Part shown: piece after piece, positions 11,013 through 19,866 of the stretch
Position numbering within the stretch: position 1 is the first letter of the stretch
Layout of the letters: every line of letters starts with the position of its first letter
Assembly: GCA_903875465.1 (NCBI GenBank)
Contig: CAIQWB010000105.1
Span: 20,963-84,962 of the forward strand
Direction of reading: 5' to 3'
DNA length: 64,000 bases
Source of the DNA: an uncultured Verrucomicrobia subdivision 3 bacterium
GTDB lineage: Bacteria; Verrucomicrobiota; Verrucomicrobiia; Limisphaerales; UBA11358
Program-made: the position numbers and the translations under genes
Notes under the pieces: generated by a model
Database searches by the model: none
What the model saw: the letters and a program-made list of their open reading frames with translations, nothing else
Told to the model about the DNA's origin: nothing

Positions 11013-11198
11013 GGTGGCGGTGGCGGTCTCAAGGCAAATCAGTGCTGGGGAAACTTGCCCGAACCATGGACCAACAACCCATGATTCACCGGGCTGGACG
11101 CCACCGGGCGATGCGCCGATTAATGGCCGCGCCCGTCAGTTTTGGCGGCCTTCTGGGGCCGGTGAAAACCCTTTCCTGTAAAAGTTTGTGACTACGCA

Positions 11199-11204
11199 TT
11201 GACA
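11199..11204 (+). promoter_or_regulatory. Possible -35 box before the secretion ATPase operon
   Basis: A perfect TTGACA lies 45 bp before the first gspE-like gene. No good -10 hexamer follows at 16-18 bp (the sequence there is AAACTATTA), so this is only a candidate. Confidence 0.3.
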
Positions 11205-11248
11205 TTTGCCCGGGCGCATGAAAACTATTACGCAGTCTCCTGAATCAA

Positions 11249-12970
11249 ATGGCAGGAAGACATACAACCATTGTGGCTGAAAAAGACGATTATTTATTGG
11301 ACTTGCTGGTGGACCTCGGCTTTGCCAATGCCGGACAGGTCGCCAAAGCTCGTGTGGAATCCGGCGGCAACGGCATCGTGGATTACTTGGTGGCCAACAA
11401 GGTCATCCGCCCCGGGGACGTCACGCAGGCGAAGGCCGCGCAATTTGGTGCCGAGGTGGTGCAGCTCGCCTCCATGTCCATTCCCGATGACGTGCTTTCA
11501 GCCATTCCCCGGAACATCGCCAAAAAGTACCGGGTGATCCCGGTCTTTAGGACCGAGGGCAAGGTGGCCGTGGCCATCGCGGATCCCTCGGATCTGAATG
11601 CCATCGATTCCCTCACCCATTTGCTCAATGCGGAGATTGAACCGCGCGTGGCCTCGGAACAGGATATTGACGCGGCGCTCCAGCGTTACTATGGCGGTTC
11701 CAGCGAGTCAGTGATGGAAAAGGCGGTGCAGGAGCTGACGATGAACGAGGTGCAGGCGACCGTGGGTCCCCTGGCCGATGACGGCGGGGTGGTGGATGCG
11801 GATGGTCCACTGATCCGCCTGGTCAACCAGATCATTATTGATGCCTTTAAATTGCGGGCTTCGGATATTCATTTGGAACCGCTGGCAAAAAGATTCCGGT
11901 TGCGCTACCGGATTGACGGGGTGATGCAGGAAATGAAATCGCCGCCCAAGCGGTTGCAGGCCTCGATCATTGCCCGGTTAAAACTTCAGGCGAACCTCTC
12001 CATTTCCGAACATCGCATCCCGCAGGATGGTCGTATTCAAACCAAGGTGGGGGCCAAGCTGATTGACTTGCGCGTATCGTGTTTGCCCACAAATCACGGC
12101 GAAAGCATCGTGATGCGTATTTTGGACAAGGAAGGTTTGAAACTGGGGTTGCCCGAGTTGGGTTTCTTCCAGGATGACCAGAAAACGTTTGAACGGTTAA
12201 TCGCCCTGCCCGACGGTATTTTGCTGGTCACCGGACCCACGGGCTCCGGCAAAACCACGACCTTGTATTCCTGTCTGCACTTCATCAACCGGCCCGATCG
12301 CAAGATCATCACCGTGGAGGACCCGGTGGAATACATCCTGGGCGGCATTAACCAGGTGCAGGTGGCGGACGCGGTGGGGCTGAGCTTTGCCATGGCGTTG
12401 CGCTCGATTCTCCGTCAGGCGCCCAACGTGGTGATGATCGGGGAAATTCGTGATATTGAAACGGCGAGCATCGCGATCAACGCGGCGCTCACCGGGCATT
12501 TGGTATTCTCCACGCTGCACACCAACGACGCGCCGGGGGCGGTAACCCGTCTCGTCGACATCGGGGTGAAGCCCTTCCTGGTGGCCTCTTCCACCCGGTG
12601 CCTCATGGCGCAGCGGCTCGTGCGTAAAATTTGCAAAAAGTGCATGGGCCCGACCCAGCTGACCGACGCCGAGATGCGGACCCTGGGGATTACCGAAAAC
12701 GATCTGAAAACCGCCACCCCGCAGAAAGGCCGGGGTTGCAATAATTGCAATAACACGGGCAACCGGGGCCGTTTCGGAATCTTCGAGATTTTCGTCATTG
12801 ATGACGAGTCCCGCAAATTGATTTACGAACAGGTGCCCACTTCCGTCCTGCGCGTGCGCGCCCGCGAAATGGGGATGCGCACCCTGCGCGAGGACGGCGT
12901 GCGGAAAGTCCTTGCCGGACTGACCACGGCCGAGGAGGTCATACGTTCAACCGTCGGTGACGCGGAATAA
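11249..12970 (+). CDS. GspE/PilB-family secretion ATPase (first copy)
   Basis: 573 residues. A cytoplasmic hexameric ATPase that drives pilus or pseudopilus extension. The N-terminal MshEN-type domain (about 10-150) includes '[19 protein letters not shown]' and '[20 protein letters not shown]'. The core has '[21 protein letters not shown]', Walker A '[10 protein letters not shown]' (K335), the Asp-box region 'TVEDPVEY', Walker B 'VVMIGEIRD', His box '[17 protein letters not shown]' and the zinc-binding pattern CKKC...CNNC. Just before Walker B it reads 'LRQAPN' instead of the usual 'LRQDPD', which its downstream paralogue keeps. It is the first gene of a tight cluster, with the pilT-like gene 7 bp downstream. 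The Zn motif and MshEN domain favour PilB/GspE over archaeal-type ATPases. Confidence 0.93.
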   Translation: MAGRHTTIVAEKDDYLLDLLVDLGFANAGQVAKARVESGGNGIVDYLVANKVIRPGDVTQAKAAQFGAEVVQLASMSIPDDVLSAIPRNIAKKYRVIPVFRTEGKVAVAIADPSDLNAIDSLTHLLNAEIEPRVASEQDIDAALQRYYGGSSESVMEKAVQELTMNEVQATVGPLADDGGVVDADGPLIRLVNQIIIDAFKLRASDIHLEPLAKRFRLRYRIDGVMQEMKSPPKRLQASIIARLKLQANLSISEHRIPQDGRIQTKVGAKLIDLRVSCLPTNHGESIVMRILDKEGLKLGLPELGFFQDDQKTFERLIALPDGILLVTGPTGSGKTTTLYSCLHFINRPDRKIITVEDPVEYILGGINQVQVADAVGLSFAMALRSILRQAPNVVMIGEIRDIETASIAINAALTGHLVFSTLHTNDAPGAVTRLVDIGVKPFLVASSTRCLMAQRLVRKICKKCMGPTQLTDAEMRTLGITENDLKTATPQKGRGCNNCNNTGNRGRFGIFEIFVIDDESRKLIYEQVPTSVLRVRAREMGMRTLREDGVRKVLAGLTTAEEVIRSTVGDAE

Positions 12971-12977
12971 TTTTTTT

Positions 12978-14078
12978 ATGTCATATTCAATGTCCGATCT
13001 GTTGCAGTTGATGATTTCCGAAGGGGCTTCGGATTTGCACACCCGGGTGGGGTGTGCTCCGACCATCCGGGTGCATGGCACCTTGCACCGGGTCGAAGGC
13101 CCGTCGCTCAAACCCGAGGATTCGGAAGAGTTGATGCGGAGCATCACTTCGGAAGAGCACATTCAGAATGTGCGGGAAAACGGCGGCGCGGACTTTGCCT
13201 TTGCCTTCGGTGAGGCGGCGCGTTTCCGGGTAAGCGTGTTCAAGGAAAAGGGGAATTTCGGCATGGTGCTCCGCCAGATTCCCAGCAAGCTGCTCACCTT
13301 CGAGCAGATCGGCCTGCCGGAAACGGTGAAGGAACTGCTCTTCAAACCGCGCGGCCTGATTCTGGTCACGGGACCCACCGGCTCGGGCAAATCCACCACC
13401 CTGGCATCGCTGCTTAACATCGTCAACGAGACCCGGGACGAGGTGCATTTGATCACCATTGAGGATCCCATTGAATATTATCACCGGCACAAACGGGCGC
13501 TCATCACCCAGCGGGAAATTCACGTGGACGTGCCGAGCTTTGCCGAGGCCCTGCGCCGTGCCTTGCGTCAGGACCCGGACATGATTCTGGTCGGTGAAAT
13601 GCGCGACTTGGAAACGATTGAGGCCGCCATCACCGCCGCCGAGACCGGGCACTTGGTGTTCGGCACCCTGCACACGACCGGGGCGGCCAAGACCATTGAC
13701 CGTTTGACCAACGCGTTTCCCACCAACCAGCAGGAAACCATCCGCATTCAGCTCTCCACGGTGCTGCAGGGGGTGATCTCCCAATTGCTGATTCCGCGGG
13801 TCGACAAGCCCGGCCGGGTGGCCGCCTTTGAGATCATGGTGAACACCCCCTCCATCGCCGCCTTGATTCGTGATAATAAAACCTTCCGGATTCAGTCCGA
13901 CATTCAAACCGGTTCCAAATACGGGATGGTAACCCTGGATGCGTTTCTGATGGAAAAATACCAAGCGGGGATGATTGCGCGCGAGGAAGTAATTACCAAG
14001 GCGCAGGATCCGACCACGATTCTGGCGAAATTGCAGGAATTGGATCTGGCGGCGGCGGTTAAACAAGGCAAGAAATAA
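12978..14078 (+). CDS. pilT: PilT-family retraction ATPase
   Basis: 366 residues from ATG 12978; an upstream GTG at 12957 would overlap the preceding gene and is not needed. PilT-type ATPases power pilus retraction. Seen: N-terminal '[18 protein letters not shown]', Walker A '[10 protein letters not shown]' (K138), '[19 protein letters not shown]', Walker B '[15 protein letters not shown]', His box '[15 protein letters not shown]', and the C-terminal PilT signature region '[21 protein letters not shown]' followed by 'GMVTLDAFL'. No zinc cysteines are present, as expected for PilT. It lies between two GspE-like genes, with 9 bp to the next. Its presence argues that the filament is dynamic and not only a static type II secretion pseudopilus. 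Confidence 0.93.
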   Translation: MSYSMSDLLQLMISEGASDLHTRVGCAPTIRVHGTLHRVEGPSLKPEDSEELMRSITSEEHIQNVRENGGADFAFAFGEAARFRVSVFKEKGNFGMVLRQIPSKLLTFEQIGLPETVKELLFKPRGLILVTGPTGSGKSTTLASLLNIVNETRDEVHLITIEDPIEYYHRHKRALITQREIHVDVPSFAEALRRALRQDPDMILVGEMRDLETIEAAITAAETGHLVFGTLHTTGAAKTIDRLTNAFPTNQQETIRIQLSTVLQGVISQLLIPRVDKPGRVAAFEIMVNTPSIAALIRDNKTFRIQSDIQTGSKYGMVTLDAFLMEKYQAGMIAREEVITKAQDPTTILAKLQELDLAAAVKQGKK

Positions 14079-14087
14079 TTTCCCATC

Positions 14088-15797
14088 ATGGCCGAAGAAA
14101 TTTCCAATCCATTATTGTCCCTGATCCGCAGTCACGGGCTGATTGACGATTTGCAGTACGAGGAAGTCGTCAGTGAACTTGAGCGCAGCAGCACGCCCGC
14201 GATCCAGGTCCTGCAGGACTTTGGGATCATGAAGATTGATGACATCCTGCATGTCATGGCCAGTGCGGTGGGGGCGGAGGTCGTTTCGCTGCGGGACCGG
14301 GAATTTGAGCCGGCCGTGGTGGCCTCCCTGTCCAGCAATGTGGCGCGGATGTACCGGTGCGTGCCGGTGGCCAAAAAAGACGGGGTGTTATATGTCGCCC
14401 TGGCCGAGCCGCTTGATCCGGCCCGGGCGGACGAAATTGCCTATTCCGCGAAGTGCGACGTGCAAATCTGTGTGGCCGATCCTTCAGAGATCGACAAGGC
14501 CGTGGAACGGTTGTACGGCCAGAGCGAGGCCGAGAGTTTTAATGAAATTTTAAAGGAACTGGGTTCGGATAAGGAAATTGCCCGGGAAGTTTCCGAGGCC
14601 GGCGAGGGCGCGAACGACCAGCAGGTGACCGAGCTGGCCAACGAGGTGCCGATCGTCAAATTCGTGAATGTCATCCTCCAGCAAGCCGTGCAGGACCGGG
14701 CGAGCGACATTCACTTTGAACCCTTTGAAACGGAATTTCGCATTCGCTACCGGGTGGACGGTGCCCTCTACGAAATGGCCCCGCCGCCGAAGCACCTGGC
14801 CCTGCCCGTGATTTCCCGTTTGAAAGTCATGGCCGGCCTGAACATTTCCGAACGCCGCATGCCCCAGGACGGTCGCATCACGGTGTTTATCGGTGGCCGG
14901 CAGATCGATTTGCGTATGTCCACCCTGCCGACGGCTTTCGGTGAATCCGTCGTGTTGCGTGTGCTGGACCGGTCCTCCGTGAATTTGGAAATTGAGGCGC
15001 TTGGCCTGCCGAAATCCGTTTATGAGTTTGTCGGTGAGGTGATTCTGCGTCCCAACGGGATTTTCGTGGTAACCGGGCCAACCGGTTGCGGCAAGACCAC
15101 CACGCTGTATTCGTGCTTGCGCCGGGTGAACACCATCGATTCGAAGTTGCTCACGGCCGAGGATCCGGTGGAATTTGACATTGAGGGCATCATGCAGGTG
15201 GCGATTAATGACGCCGCTGGCATGACCTTCGCCAAGGCGCTGAAATCCTTTTTGCGTCAGGATCCGGATATTATCATGGTCGGTGAAATGCGTGATTTGA
15301 CCACCGCGCAAATCTCCATTCAAGCCTCGCTGACTGGTCACTTGGTGCTGAGCACGCTCCACACCAACGACTCTGCCGGCGCGGTGACCCGTCTGGTGGA
15401 CATGGGTGTGGAACCCTTCCTGATTTCCTCCACCCTCATGGCCGTGCTCGCCCAACGCTTGGTGCGGACGGTGTGCAAAAACTGTCGCACGCCCTTCGAG
15501 CCCACCGAAAACCAGCTCGCCATGCTCAACCTCTCCCCCCATGATCTGGGTGACAAGGTGTTCCATTATGGCCGGGGCTGCCAGGTTTGCCACGATAGCG
15601 GATACAAGGGCCGGAAAGGGATTTTTGAACTTCTGGTGGTCACCGACCAGATTCGGACCCTGATCAATGAGCGTGCGCCGACCGTGGTGGTGCGCCAAAA
15701 AGCCATCGAGCTGGGAATGACATCATTGCGCGAAGATGGCTTGCGTGGTATCTTCGATGGTGCTACAACCATAGAAGAAGTCGTTAAATACACGTAA
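14088..15797 (+). CDS. GspE/PilB-family secretion ATPase (second copy)
   Basis: 569 residues, a paralogue of the ATPase at 11249 with the same architecture: an MshEN-like N-terminal domain, '[21 protein letters not shown]', Walker A '[10 protein letters not shown]' (K336), '[16 protein letters not shown]', canonical '[15 protein letters not shown]', '[17 protein letters not shown]' and the four-cysteine zinc pattern CKNC...CQVC. All catalytic motifs are intact, so it is the best candidate for the working extension motor. It is followed 13 bp later by the gspF-like gene. An even closer match to GspE or PilB cannot be decided from sequence reading alone. Confidence 0.93.
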   Translation: MAEEISNPLLSLIRSHGLIDDLQYEEVVSELERSSTPAIQVLQDFGIMKIDDILHVMASAVGAEVVSLRDREFEPAVVASLSSNVARMYRCVPVAKKDGVLYVALAEPLDPARADEIAYSAKCDVQICVADPSEIDKAVERLYGQSEAESFNEILKELGSDKEIAREVSEAGEGANDQQVTELANEVPIVKFVNVILQQAVQDRASDIHFEPFETEFRIRYRVDGALYEMAPPPKHLALPVISRLKVMAGLNISERRMPQDGRITVFIGGRQIDLRMSTLPTAFGESVVLRVLDRSSVNLEIEALGLPKSVYEFVGEVILRPNGIFVVTGPTGCGKTTTLYSCLRRVNTIDSKLLTAEDPVEFDIEGIMQVAINDAAGMTFAKALKSFLRQDPDIIMVGEMRDLTTAQISIQASLTGHLVLSTLHTNDSAGAVTRLVDMGVEPFLISSTLMAVLAQRLVRTVCKNCRTPFEPTENQLAMLNLSPHDLGDKVFHYGRGCQVCHDSGYKGRKGIFELLVVTDQIRTLINERAPTVVVRQKAIELGMTSLREDGLRGIFDGATTIEEVVKYT

Positions 15798-15810
15798 ACC
15801 CCTTACTACC

Positions 15811-17124
15811 ATGCCTAAATTTAATTACGTAGCCCTCGATCAACGCGGGAATGAGACGAAGGGCACCTTTGAAGTGGCCAGCCAGAATGATGCCATCGGC
15901 CGGGTCAAGGACATGGGTTTGTTTCCCGTGAAAATCGTCGAGGCCGACAAGGACACGGGCAAAGGCAAGGGGGGCAAGAAGGCTGCCCCGGCCCCCAAGG
16001 CGGCGGGCAAGGGTGGTAAAAAGGGCGTCAATATCAATATCAAGATCCCCGGGATGGGGAGCGGGGTGAAGCCCAAGGTCCTGACCACCTTTACCCGCCA
16101 GCTTGCCACGCTGGTGGATGCCGGGTTGCCGCTGCTCCGGGGCCTGCGGGTGTTGGAAAAGCAAGAGAAGAATGCCGCCCTCAAAGAGATTTTAGGCAAA
16201 CTGGCGGTTTCCATCGAAGGCGGCAGTACTTTTTCCGAAGGCCTCGCCCAGCATCCCAAGGTTTTCAACCGGTTGTTTGTGAACATGGTCAAGGCCGGGG
16301 AACTGGGCGGTGTATTGGAAGTTGTCTTGAAACGTCTGGCCGAATTTTCCGAAAAAGCCCAGAAAATCAAGGGCAAGGTCAAGGCCGCACTCTTTTATCC
16401 CATCGCGGTGATGTTCGTGGCCATCGGCATTTTGCTGTTGTTGATGGTGTTCGTCATTCCGAAGTTCAAGGAAGTGTTCGCCGGGATGGGGGTGCAGATG
16501 CCCGGGTTCACCCTGTTTGTCATGGCGATGAGCGATATGATCAAGAACAACATCCTCGAAACCCTCGGGGTGGTGGTCTTTATCGTGGTGGCGTTTATGC
16601 TGTTTATTAAAACGAAATTTGGCCGGCTGCTCTGGGATAAGACCCAGTTGAAATTGCCCGCCGTCGGCCCGGTCATCAGCAAGGTTGCCATTTCCCGGTT
16701 CACCCGGACCTTGGGCACCCTGGTGAGCAGCGGTGTGCCGATTTTGCAGGCCTTGACCATCGTGAAGGAAACCGCCGGTAATGTCGTGATTGCCAACGCC
16801 GTTTCGAAAATTCATGAGAGTGTGAAAGAAGGGGAAACCATCACTGCCCCGCTGGAAGGTTCCGGGGTGTTTCCTCCCATGGTGTGCTCCATGGTGGACG
16901 TCGGTGAGCAAACGGGCGCCATGCCCGAAATGCTCATGCGTATTGCCGATGATTATGATGAACAAGTGGATAACTCCGTGGCGGCCATGACCTCGCTGCT
17001 GGAGCCCATCATGATTGTGTTCCTGGCCGTCGTGGTGGGTAGTATCGTGATCGCGATGTTCCTGCCCTTGATTGCCATGATTAACAGCTTGAGCGGTGAC
17101 GATTCAAGCAAAGGCGGCGGCTAA
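15811..17124 (+). CDS. GspF/PilC inner-membrane platform protein
   Basis: 437 residues. The polytopic platform protein of type II secretion or type IV pilus systems, which couples the ATPase to the (pseudo)pilin. It has a short N-terminal domain ('FNYVALDQRGNETKGTFEVAS'), then an unusual Lys/Gly/Ala/Pro-rich linker (about residues 50-75, with 'GKGKGGKKAAPAPKAAGKGG'), then two T2SSF domains: 'FTRQLATLVDAGLPLLRGL' (about 90) and 'FTRTLGTLVSSGVPILQAL' (about 295). Each ends in a hydrophobic hairpin, and the last membrane segment is near residues 395-425. Last gene of the four-gene assembly cluster; a terminator follows. Confidence 0.93.
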   Translation: MPKFNYVALDQRGNETKGTFEVASQNDAIGRVKDMGLFPVKIVEADKDTGKGKGGKKAAPAPKAAGKGGKKGVNINIKIPGMGSGVKPKVLTTFTRQLATLVDAGLPLLRGLRVLEKQEKNAALKEILGKLAVSIEGGSTFSEGLAQHPKVFNRLFVNMVKAGELGGVLEVVLKRLAEFSEKAQKIKGKVKAALFYPIAVMFVAIGILLLLMVFVIPKFKEVFAGMGVQMPGFTLFVMAMSDMIKNNILETLGVVVFIVVAFMLFIKTKFGRLLWDKTQLKLPAVGPVISKVAISRFTRTLGTLVSSGVPILQALTIVKETAGNVVIANAVSKIHESVKEGETITAPLEGSGVFPPMVCSMVDVGEQTGAMPEMLMRIADDYDEQVDNSVAAMTSLLEPIMIVFLAVVVGSIVIAMFLPLIAMINSLSGDDSSKGGG

Positions 17125-17144
17125 CCTAGAGTAGTATTTCAGCA

Positions 17145-17187
17145 GGGGAACGCTGGCAGACCTTGGTCGCTGGCGTTTCCCTTTTTT
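17145..17187 (+). terminator. Rho-independent terminator after gspF
   Basis: GGGGAACGC (17145-17153) pairs with GCGTTTCCC (17173-17181), with one G-T wobble and a loop of about 19 nt, followed by six T. It separates the ATPase/platform operon from the toxin-antitoxin and pseudopilin genes, so the two halves of the cluster are probably transcribed separately. Confidence 0.7.
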
Positions 17188-17301
17188 ATGGCTTGATGGG
17201 ACAAATGATGTGTGAGACGCCGCCGGAAGCTGCCGTCGAGCACACGTTCGCCTTTGAAAAGCCTGAAATCCACCTTTTTTAGTGGCTAAATTCCCGGGAA
17301 A

Positions 17302-17352
17302 TGTAAATACTAGGGGAAAATGTTGACAAAGGCCCACTGATTGTGTAAATAC
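17302..17352 (+). promoter_or_regulatory. Paired TGTAAATAC direct repeats, candidate antitoxin operator
   Basis: TGTAAATAC occurs at 17302-17310 and again at 17344-17352, start to start 42 bp, about four helical turns. The second copy covers the -10 box of the promoter below. Antitoxins of the CopG/RHH kind commonly autoregulate by binding repeated operators over their promoter, so this is a plausible operator pair; binding is inferred. Confidence 0.45.
17323..17351 (+). promoter_or_regulatory. Sigma-70-type promoter of the TA/pseudopilin operon
   Basis: A perfect -35 TTGACA (17323-17328), a 17-bp spacer and -10 TAAATA (17346-17351), about 50 bp before the toxin start codon. It is the best-looking housekeeping promoter in the window and, if no other promoter intervenes, would feed the genes from 17401 to 40026. 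Confidence 0.75.
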
Positions 17353-17400
17353 AAAGTAAACACATTGCATGGGCGTTCTATTTACAATTGAACCTTTGAT

Positions 17401-17688
17401 ATGGAGTTTGATTGGAATAATCCGCCCTTCGAATTGGATGGTTCTTTGTCTCAACGGGAAATTGAGGAATCGTTTGAAGATGCGTTCGCCATCCGGTTGC
17501 TGCCGGACTCGGCCCGCTTCGCGGTGCAGGCTCGGTTTTTTAATCTGGGAATGACCGCGGGGGGCACCGGAATTTTTAGTGTGTATCGGACCAATGGTCG
17601 CTTGATCCGGGTATTGCATGCGCGGGTGTTTGAGCCGGAAGAACGATTTTTTTACCAGCGCAAAGTGGATCAAACCCTGGCCCAATAA
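17401..17688 (+). CDS. BrnT-like toxin of a type II toxin-antitoxin module
   Basis: 95 residues. BrnT toxins are RelE-like ribonucleases. The sequence opens 'MEFDWNNPPFELDG', matching the 'FEWD' start of the family, and keeps the core pattern 'ARFAVQARFFNLGM...GIFSVYRTNGRLIRVLHAR' and the 'EERFFYQR' tail (usual form ER.fY.r). The family's 'NxxKHGVSF' segment is weak here ('SQREIEESFEDAF'). It is followed 43 bp later by a CopG-type antitoxin, the usual BrnT-BrnA order. Activity is not shown by sequence. Alternatively it could be a domesticated regulator of the pseudopilin genes behind it. Confidence 0.72.
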   Translation: MEFDWNNPPFELDGSLSQREIEESFEDAFAIRLLPDSARFAVQARFFNLGMTAGGTGIFSVYRTNGRLIRVLHARVFEPEERFFYQRKVDQTLAQ

Positions 17689-17731
17689 AGCCCGGGGCGC
17701 GGGAAGCAGCCGAAAGTAGAAGCGGTGCACG

Positions 17732-18007
17732 ATGCAAACTTTTGCCAACTGGGAAGAAGTGCCGATCTTCGACAGCGAAGTGGCAGAAGCGGTGTTCTGG
17801 GCGGAGAACCGCCCCGACTTGCGCCTGATGTCGGCGGCCACTTCTGGCACGAGTGAGGGCTCGGAGTCGGTGACGATCACGCTGCGCATTGACCCGCGCA
17901 TGCTGGCCCGGATCAAGCGGTTGGCCCGGTCGCGGTATTTGAATTACCAAAGCATGATCAAGCAGTGGTTGAGTGAACGGATGGAACAAGAATTGAGGGA
18001 CAAATGA
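17732..18007 (+). CDS. CopG/BrnA-like antitoxin
   Basis: 91 residues. Matches the CopG_antitoxin (BrnA-like) layout: an N-terminal 'VPIFDSEVAEAVFW' segment and a C-terminal ribbon-helix-helix-like part 'SVTITLRIDPRMLARIKRL' plus 'LNYQSMIKQWLSERMEQEL'. It should neutralise the preceding toxin and bind its own promoter. Its TGA overlaps the ATG of the following prepilin gene (ATGA, 18004-18007), so translation of the two is probably coupled. Confidence 0.78.
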   Translation: MQTFANWEEVPIFDSEVAEAVFWAENRPDLRLMSAATSGTSEGSESVTITLRIDPRMLARIKRLARSRYLNYQSMIKQWLSERMEQELRDK

Positions 18008-18852
18008 ACGTGAATGCCATGACGACAACTGCCAGAGTCAATTCCGCCGCACGCGGGCCCATGGAAGTGGGTGCCTCGCGCGTCAAGTTTAGTGCCGCCG
18101 GCGGAGCGACTTCCCAAGCTGATTTGCAAATCGCCAATAAACTTCCCCTGGCTGGCTCCCTTGGGGCGGCGAAGGCGTTCACGCTGATTGAGTTGTTGAT
18201 CGTCATCAGCATCATCGGCGTCCTTTCGGCCTTTGGGATTGCGGCCATGATCGGGGTGGTGAAAAACAAATATATCAGCACGGCCAACGCGGAAATGGCG
18301 CTGATCCAAGCCGGGCTCGAACGGTACAAGGCGGCCTATGGCGTTTATCCGCCGAGCAATCCTAATTTCTCCCTCCCCCGGACCGATCCGAATTTTTCCA
18401 TCGTCAATCCGCTCTTGTTTGAACTATCCGGCGTGACATTTAATAACGGGGTTTACACCACCATGGACGGGGCCAACTCGGTCAGCACGAACAAGATCCT
18501 TGCCTCATTTGGGGTGGCCGGCTTCATCAATTGCTCCAAAGGTTCGGCCGAGGACGGCGTGGCGGCCAAAGTGTTTCTGCCGGGCTTGAAGGCGAATCAA
18601 ATTGGGATGGTCACCAATCCTGCGGGCTCGGGTAATCCGGCAGTGGCGATCCTGAAAACCTCGGTGGGCGGCCCTGACTTGAAGTATCAGCCGCTAGGAG
18701 CGGTGGACTTGAACCCCTGGCGCTACAACAGCATCAATCCCACAAATAATCCCGGCTCGTATGACCTGTATGTGCAGTTGGTAATCAATGGGAAAACCAA
18801 TCTGGTATGCAACTGGAGCAAACAGGTTCAGATCAACCGTCCGCTACCCTGA
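18004..18852 (+). CDS. GspG-like pseudopilin 1
   Basis: 282 residues. Methylation/hydrophobic motif 'FTLIELLIVISIIGVLSAFG' at about residue 59, then a helix 'ANAEMALIQAGLERYKAAYGVYPPS' typical of the GspG/major pseudopilin family, and a C-terminal 'YDLYVQLVINGKTNLVCNWSK'. The residue before the cleavage site is Ala ('GAAKA|FTLIE'), not the usual Gly. The ATG overlaps the antitoxin stop; in-frame ATGs at 18019 and 18061 would give leaders of 53 or 39 residues, still long. It should be inserted in the inner membrane and processed by a prepilin peptidase, which is not in this window. Confidence 0.85.
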   Translation: MNVNAMTTTARVNSAARGPMEVGASRVKFSAAGGATSQADLQIANKLPLAGSLGAAKAFTLIELLIVISIIGVLSAFGIAAMIGVVKNKYISTANAEMALIQAGLERYKAAYGVYPPSNPNFSLPRTDPNFSIVNPLLFELSGVTFNNGVYTTMDGANSVSTNKILASFGVAGFINCSKGSAEDGVAAKVFLPGLKANQIGMVTNPAGSGNPAVAILKTSVGGPDLKYQPLGAVDLNPWRYNSINPTNNPGSYDLYVQLVINGKTNLVCNWSKQVQINRPLP

Positions 18853-19030
18853 TAATGATATGTGTCGCATCTTGAATTACCAACTGTGCCGCACCCAGCA
18901 AACGGTGTCCGTGGACTGGCATGATTGTGCCTGCATGATCCCCGTCATGGTCCAAAGTCCCAAATTAAAACTACCATCGCTTAATTTGCCCGCGTCCCCA
19001 GTTTCCTCCCCCAAAGTCATGTGTCGCTCT

Positions 19031-19861
19031 ATGAAGCATTATAATACCAGTGCCGGCTTGCCGGCGGGTCGTTCCTTGTTTGGTGGCGGTCTGGCCGGCC
19101 GGCGGTCGCTCGGCGCGTTCACCCTCATCGAACTGCTGACGGTCATCGCCATTATCGCCATTTTGGCGGCGATGTTGCTGCCCGCCCTGGCCGCGGCCAA
19201 GCGGGCGGCCCAGAAGGCCAAGGCCAAAACGGAAATGAGCGCACTGGTGCAGGCGATTGAGAGTTATGACTCTGCCTATGGGCGGTTCCCGGTTTCCGCC
19301 GCCGCCCAGAACGCCCCGATCGTCAATCAATTGGGTGATTTCACCTATGGGGCCACCTTCGGCAGCCCGGTCGGTACCACCACCGTGGGCACGCAGGTGA
19401 ATGGGAACGTGATTGCCAACTCGGAAGTCATCGCCATTCTCATGGACCTGACCAATTACCCCGGCACCCTGAACGCCACGATTAACACCAATCATATCAA
19501 GAATCCCCTGCAACACCAGTTGCTGAATGCCACGATGGTCAGTGATGCCAAGCTGCCGGGCGTCGGACCTGATTTGGTTTATCGCGATCCCTGGGGCAAT
19601 CCCTACATTATCACCATGGACTTGAATTATGACGAGCAGTCCTGTGATTGGTTCTACGGCAAGAGCACCGTCGCCGCACCACAGGGCGGTGGGCAAAAAG
19701 GCTGGTATGGCTTGTATAATAATGAACCCGGAGGGACGACCGATCATTTCCAGTTTCACGGCAAGGTCATGGTATGGTCGGCGGGACCAGATGGAAAGAT
19801 TGACCCCAATTCCTCGGCCAATTTGGGTTTCAACAAGGACAATGTGATTAGCTGGCAGTAA
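19031..19861 (+). CDS. GspG-like pseudopilin 2
   Basis: 276 residues from ATG 19031; in-frame starts further upstream (19019, 18947, 18788) give improbably long leaders, and the last overlaps the previous gene. The motif '[21 protein letters not shown]' is again preceded by Ala ('RSLGA|F'). The helix 'KTEMSALVQAIESYDSAYGRFPV' and the C-terminal 'MVWSAGPDGKIDPN...NKDNVISW' resemble the GspG calcium-binding tail ('GADG...DIxSW'). Probably the major pseudopilin or a second one. GTG of the next gene is 5 bp downstream. Confidence 0.85.
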   Translation: MKHYNTSAGLPAGRSLFGGGLAGRRSLGAFTLIELLTVIAIIAILAAMLLPALAAAKRAAQKAKAKTEMSALVQAIESYDSAYGRFPVSAAAQNAPIVNQLGDFTYGATFGSPVGTTTVGTQVNGNVIANSEVIAILMDLTNYPGTLNATINTNHIKNPLQHQLLNATMVSDAKLPGVGPDLVYRDPWGNPYIITMDLNYDEQSCDWFYGKSTVAAPQGGGQKGWYGLYNNEPGGTTDHFQFHGKVMVWSAGPDGKIDPNSSANLGFNKDNVISWQ

Positions 19862-19866
19862 TTGCT

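Noticed and set aside
18788..19031. Upstream start for the second G-like pseudopilin
   Set aside because: It would overlap the previous gene by 65 bp and give a leader of over 100 residues.
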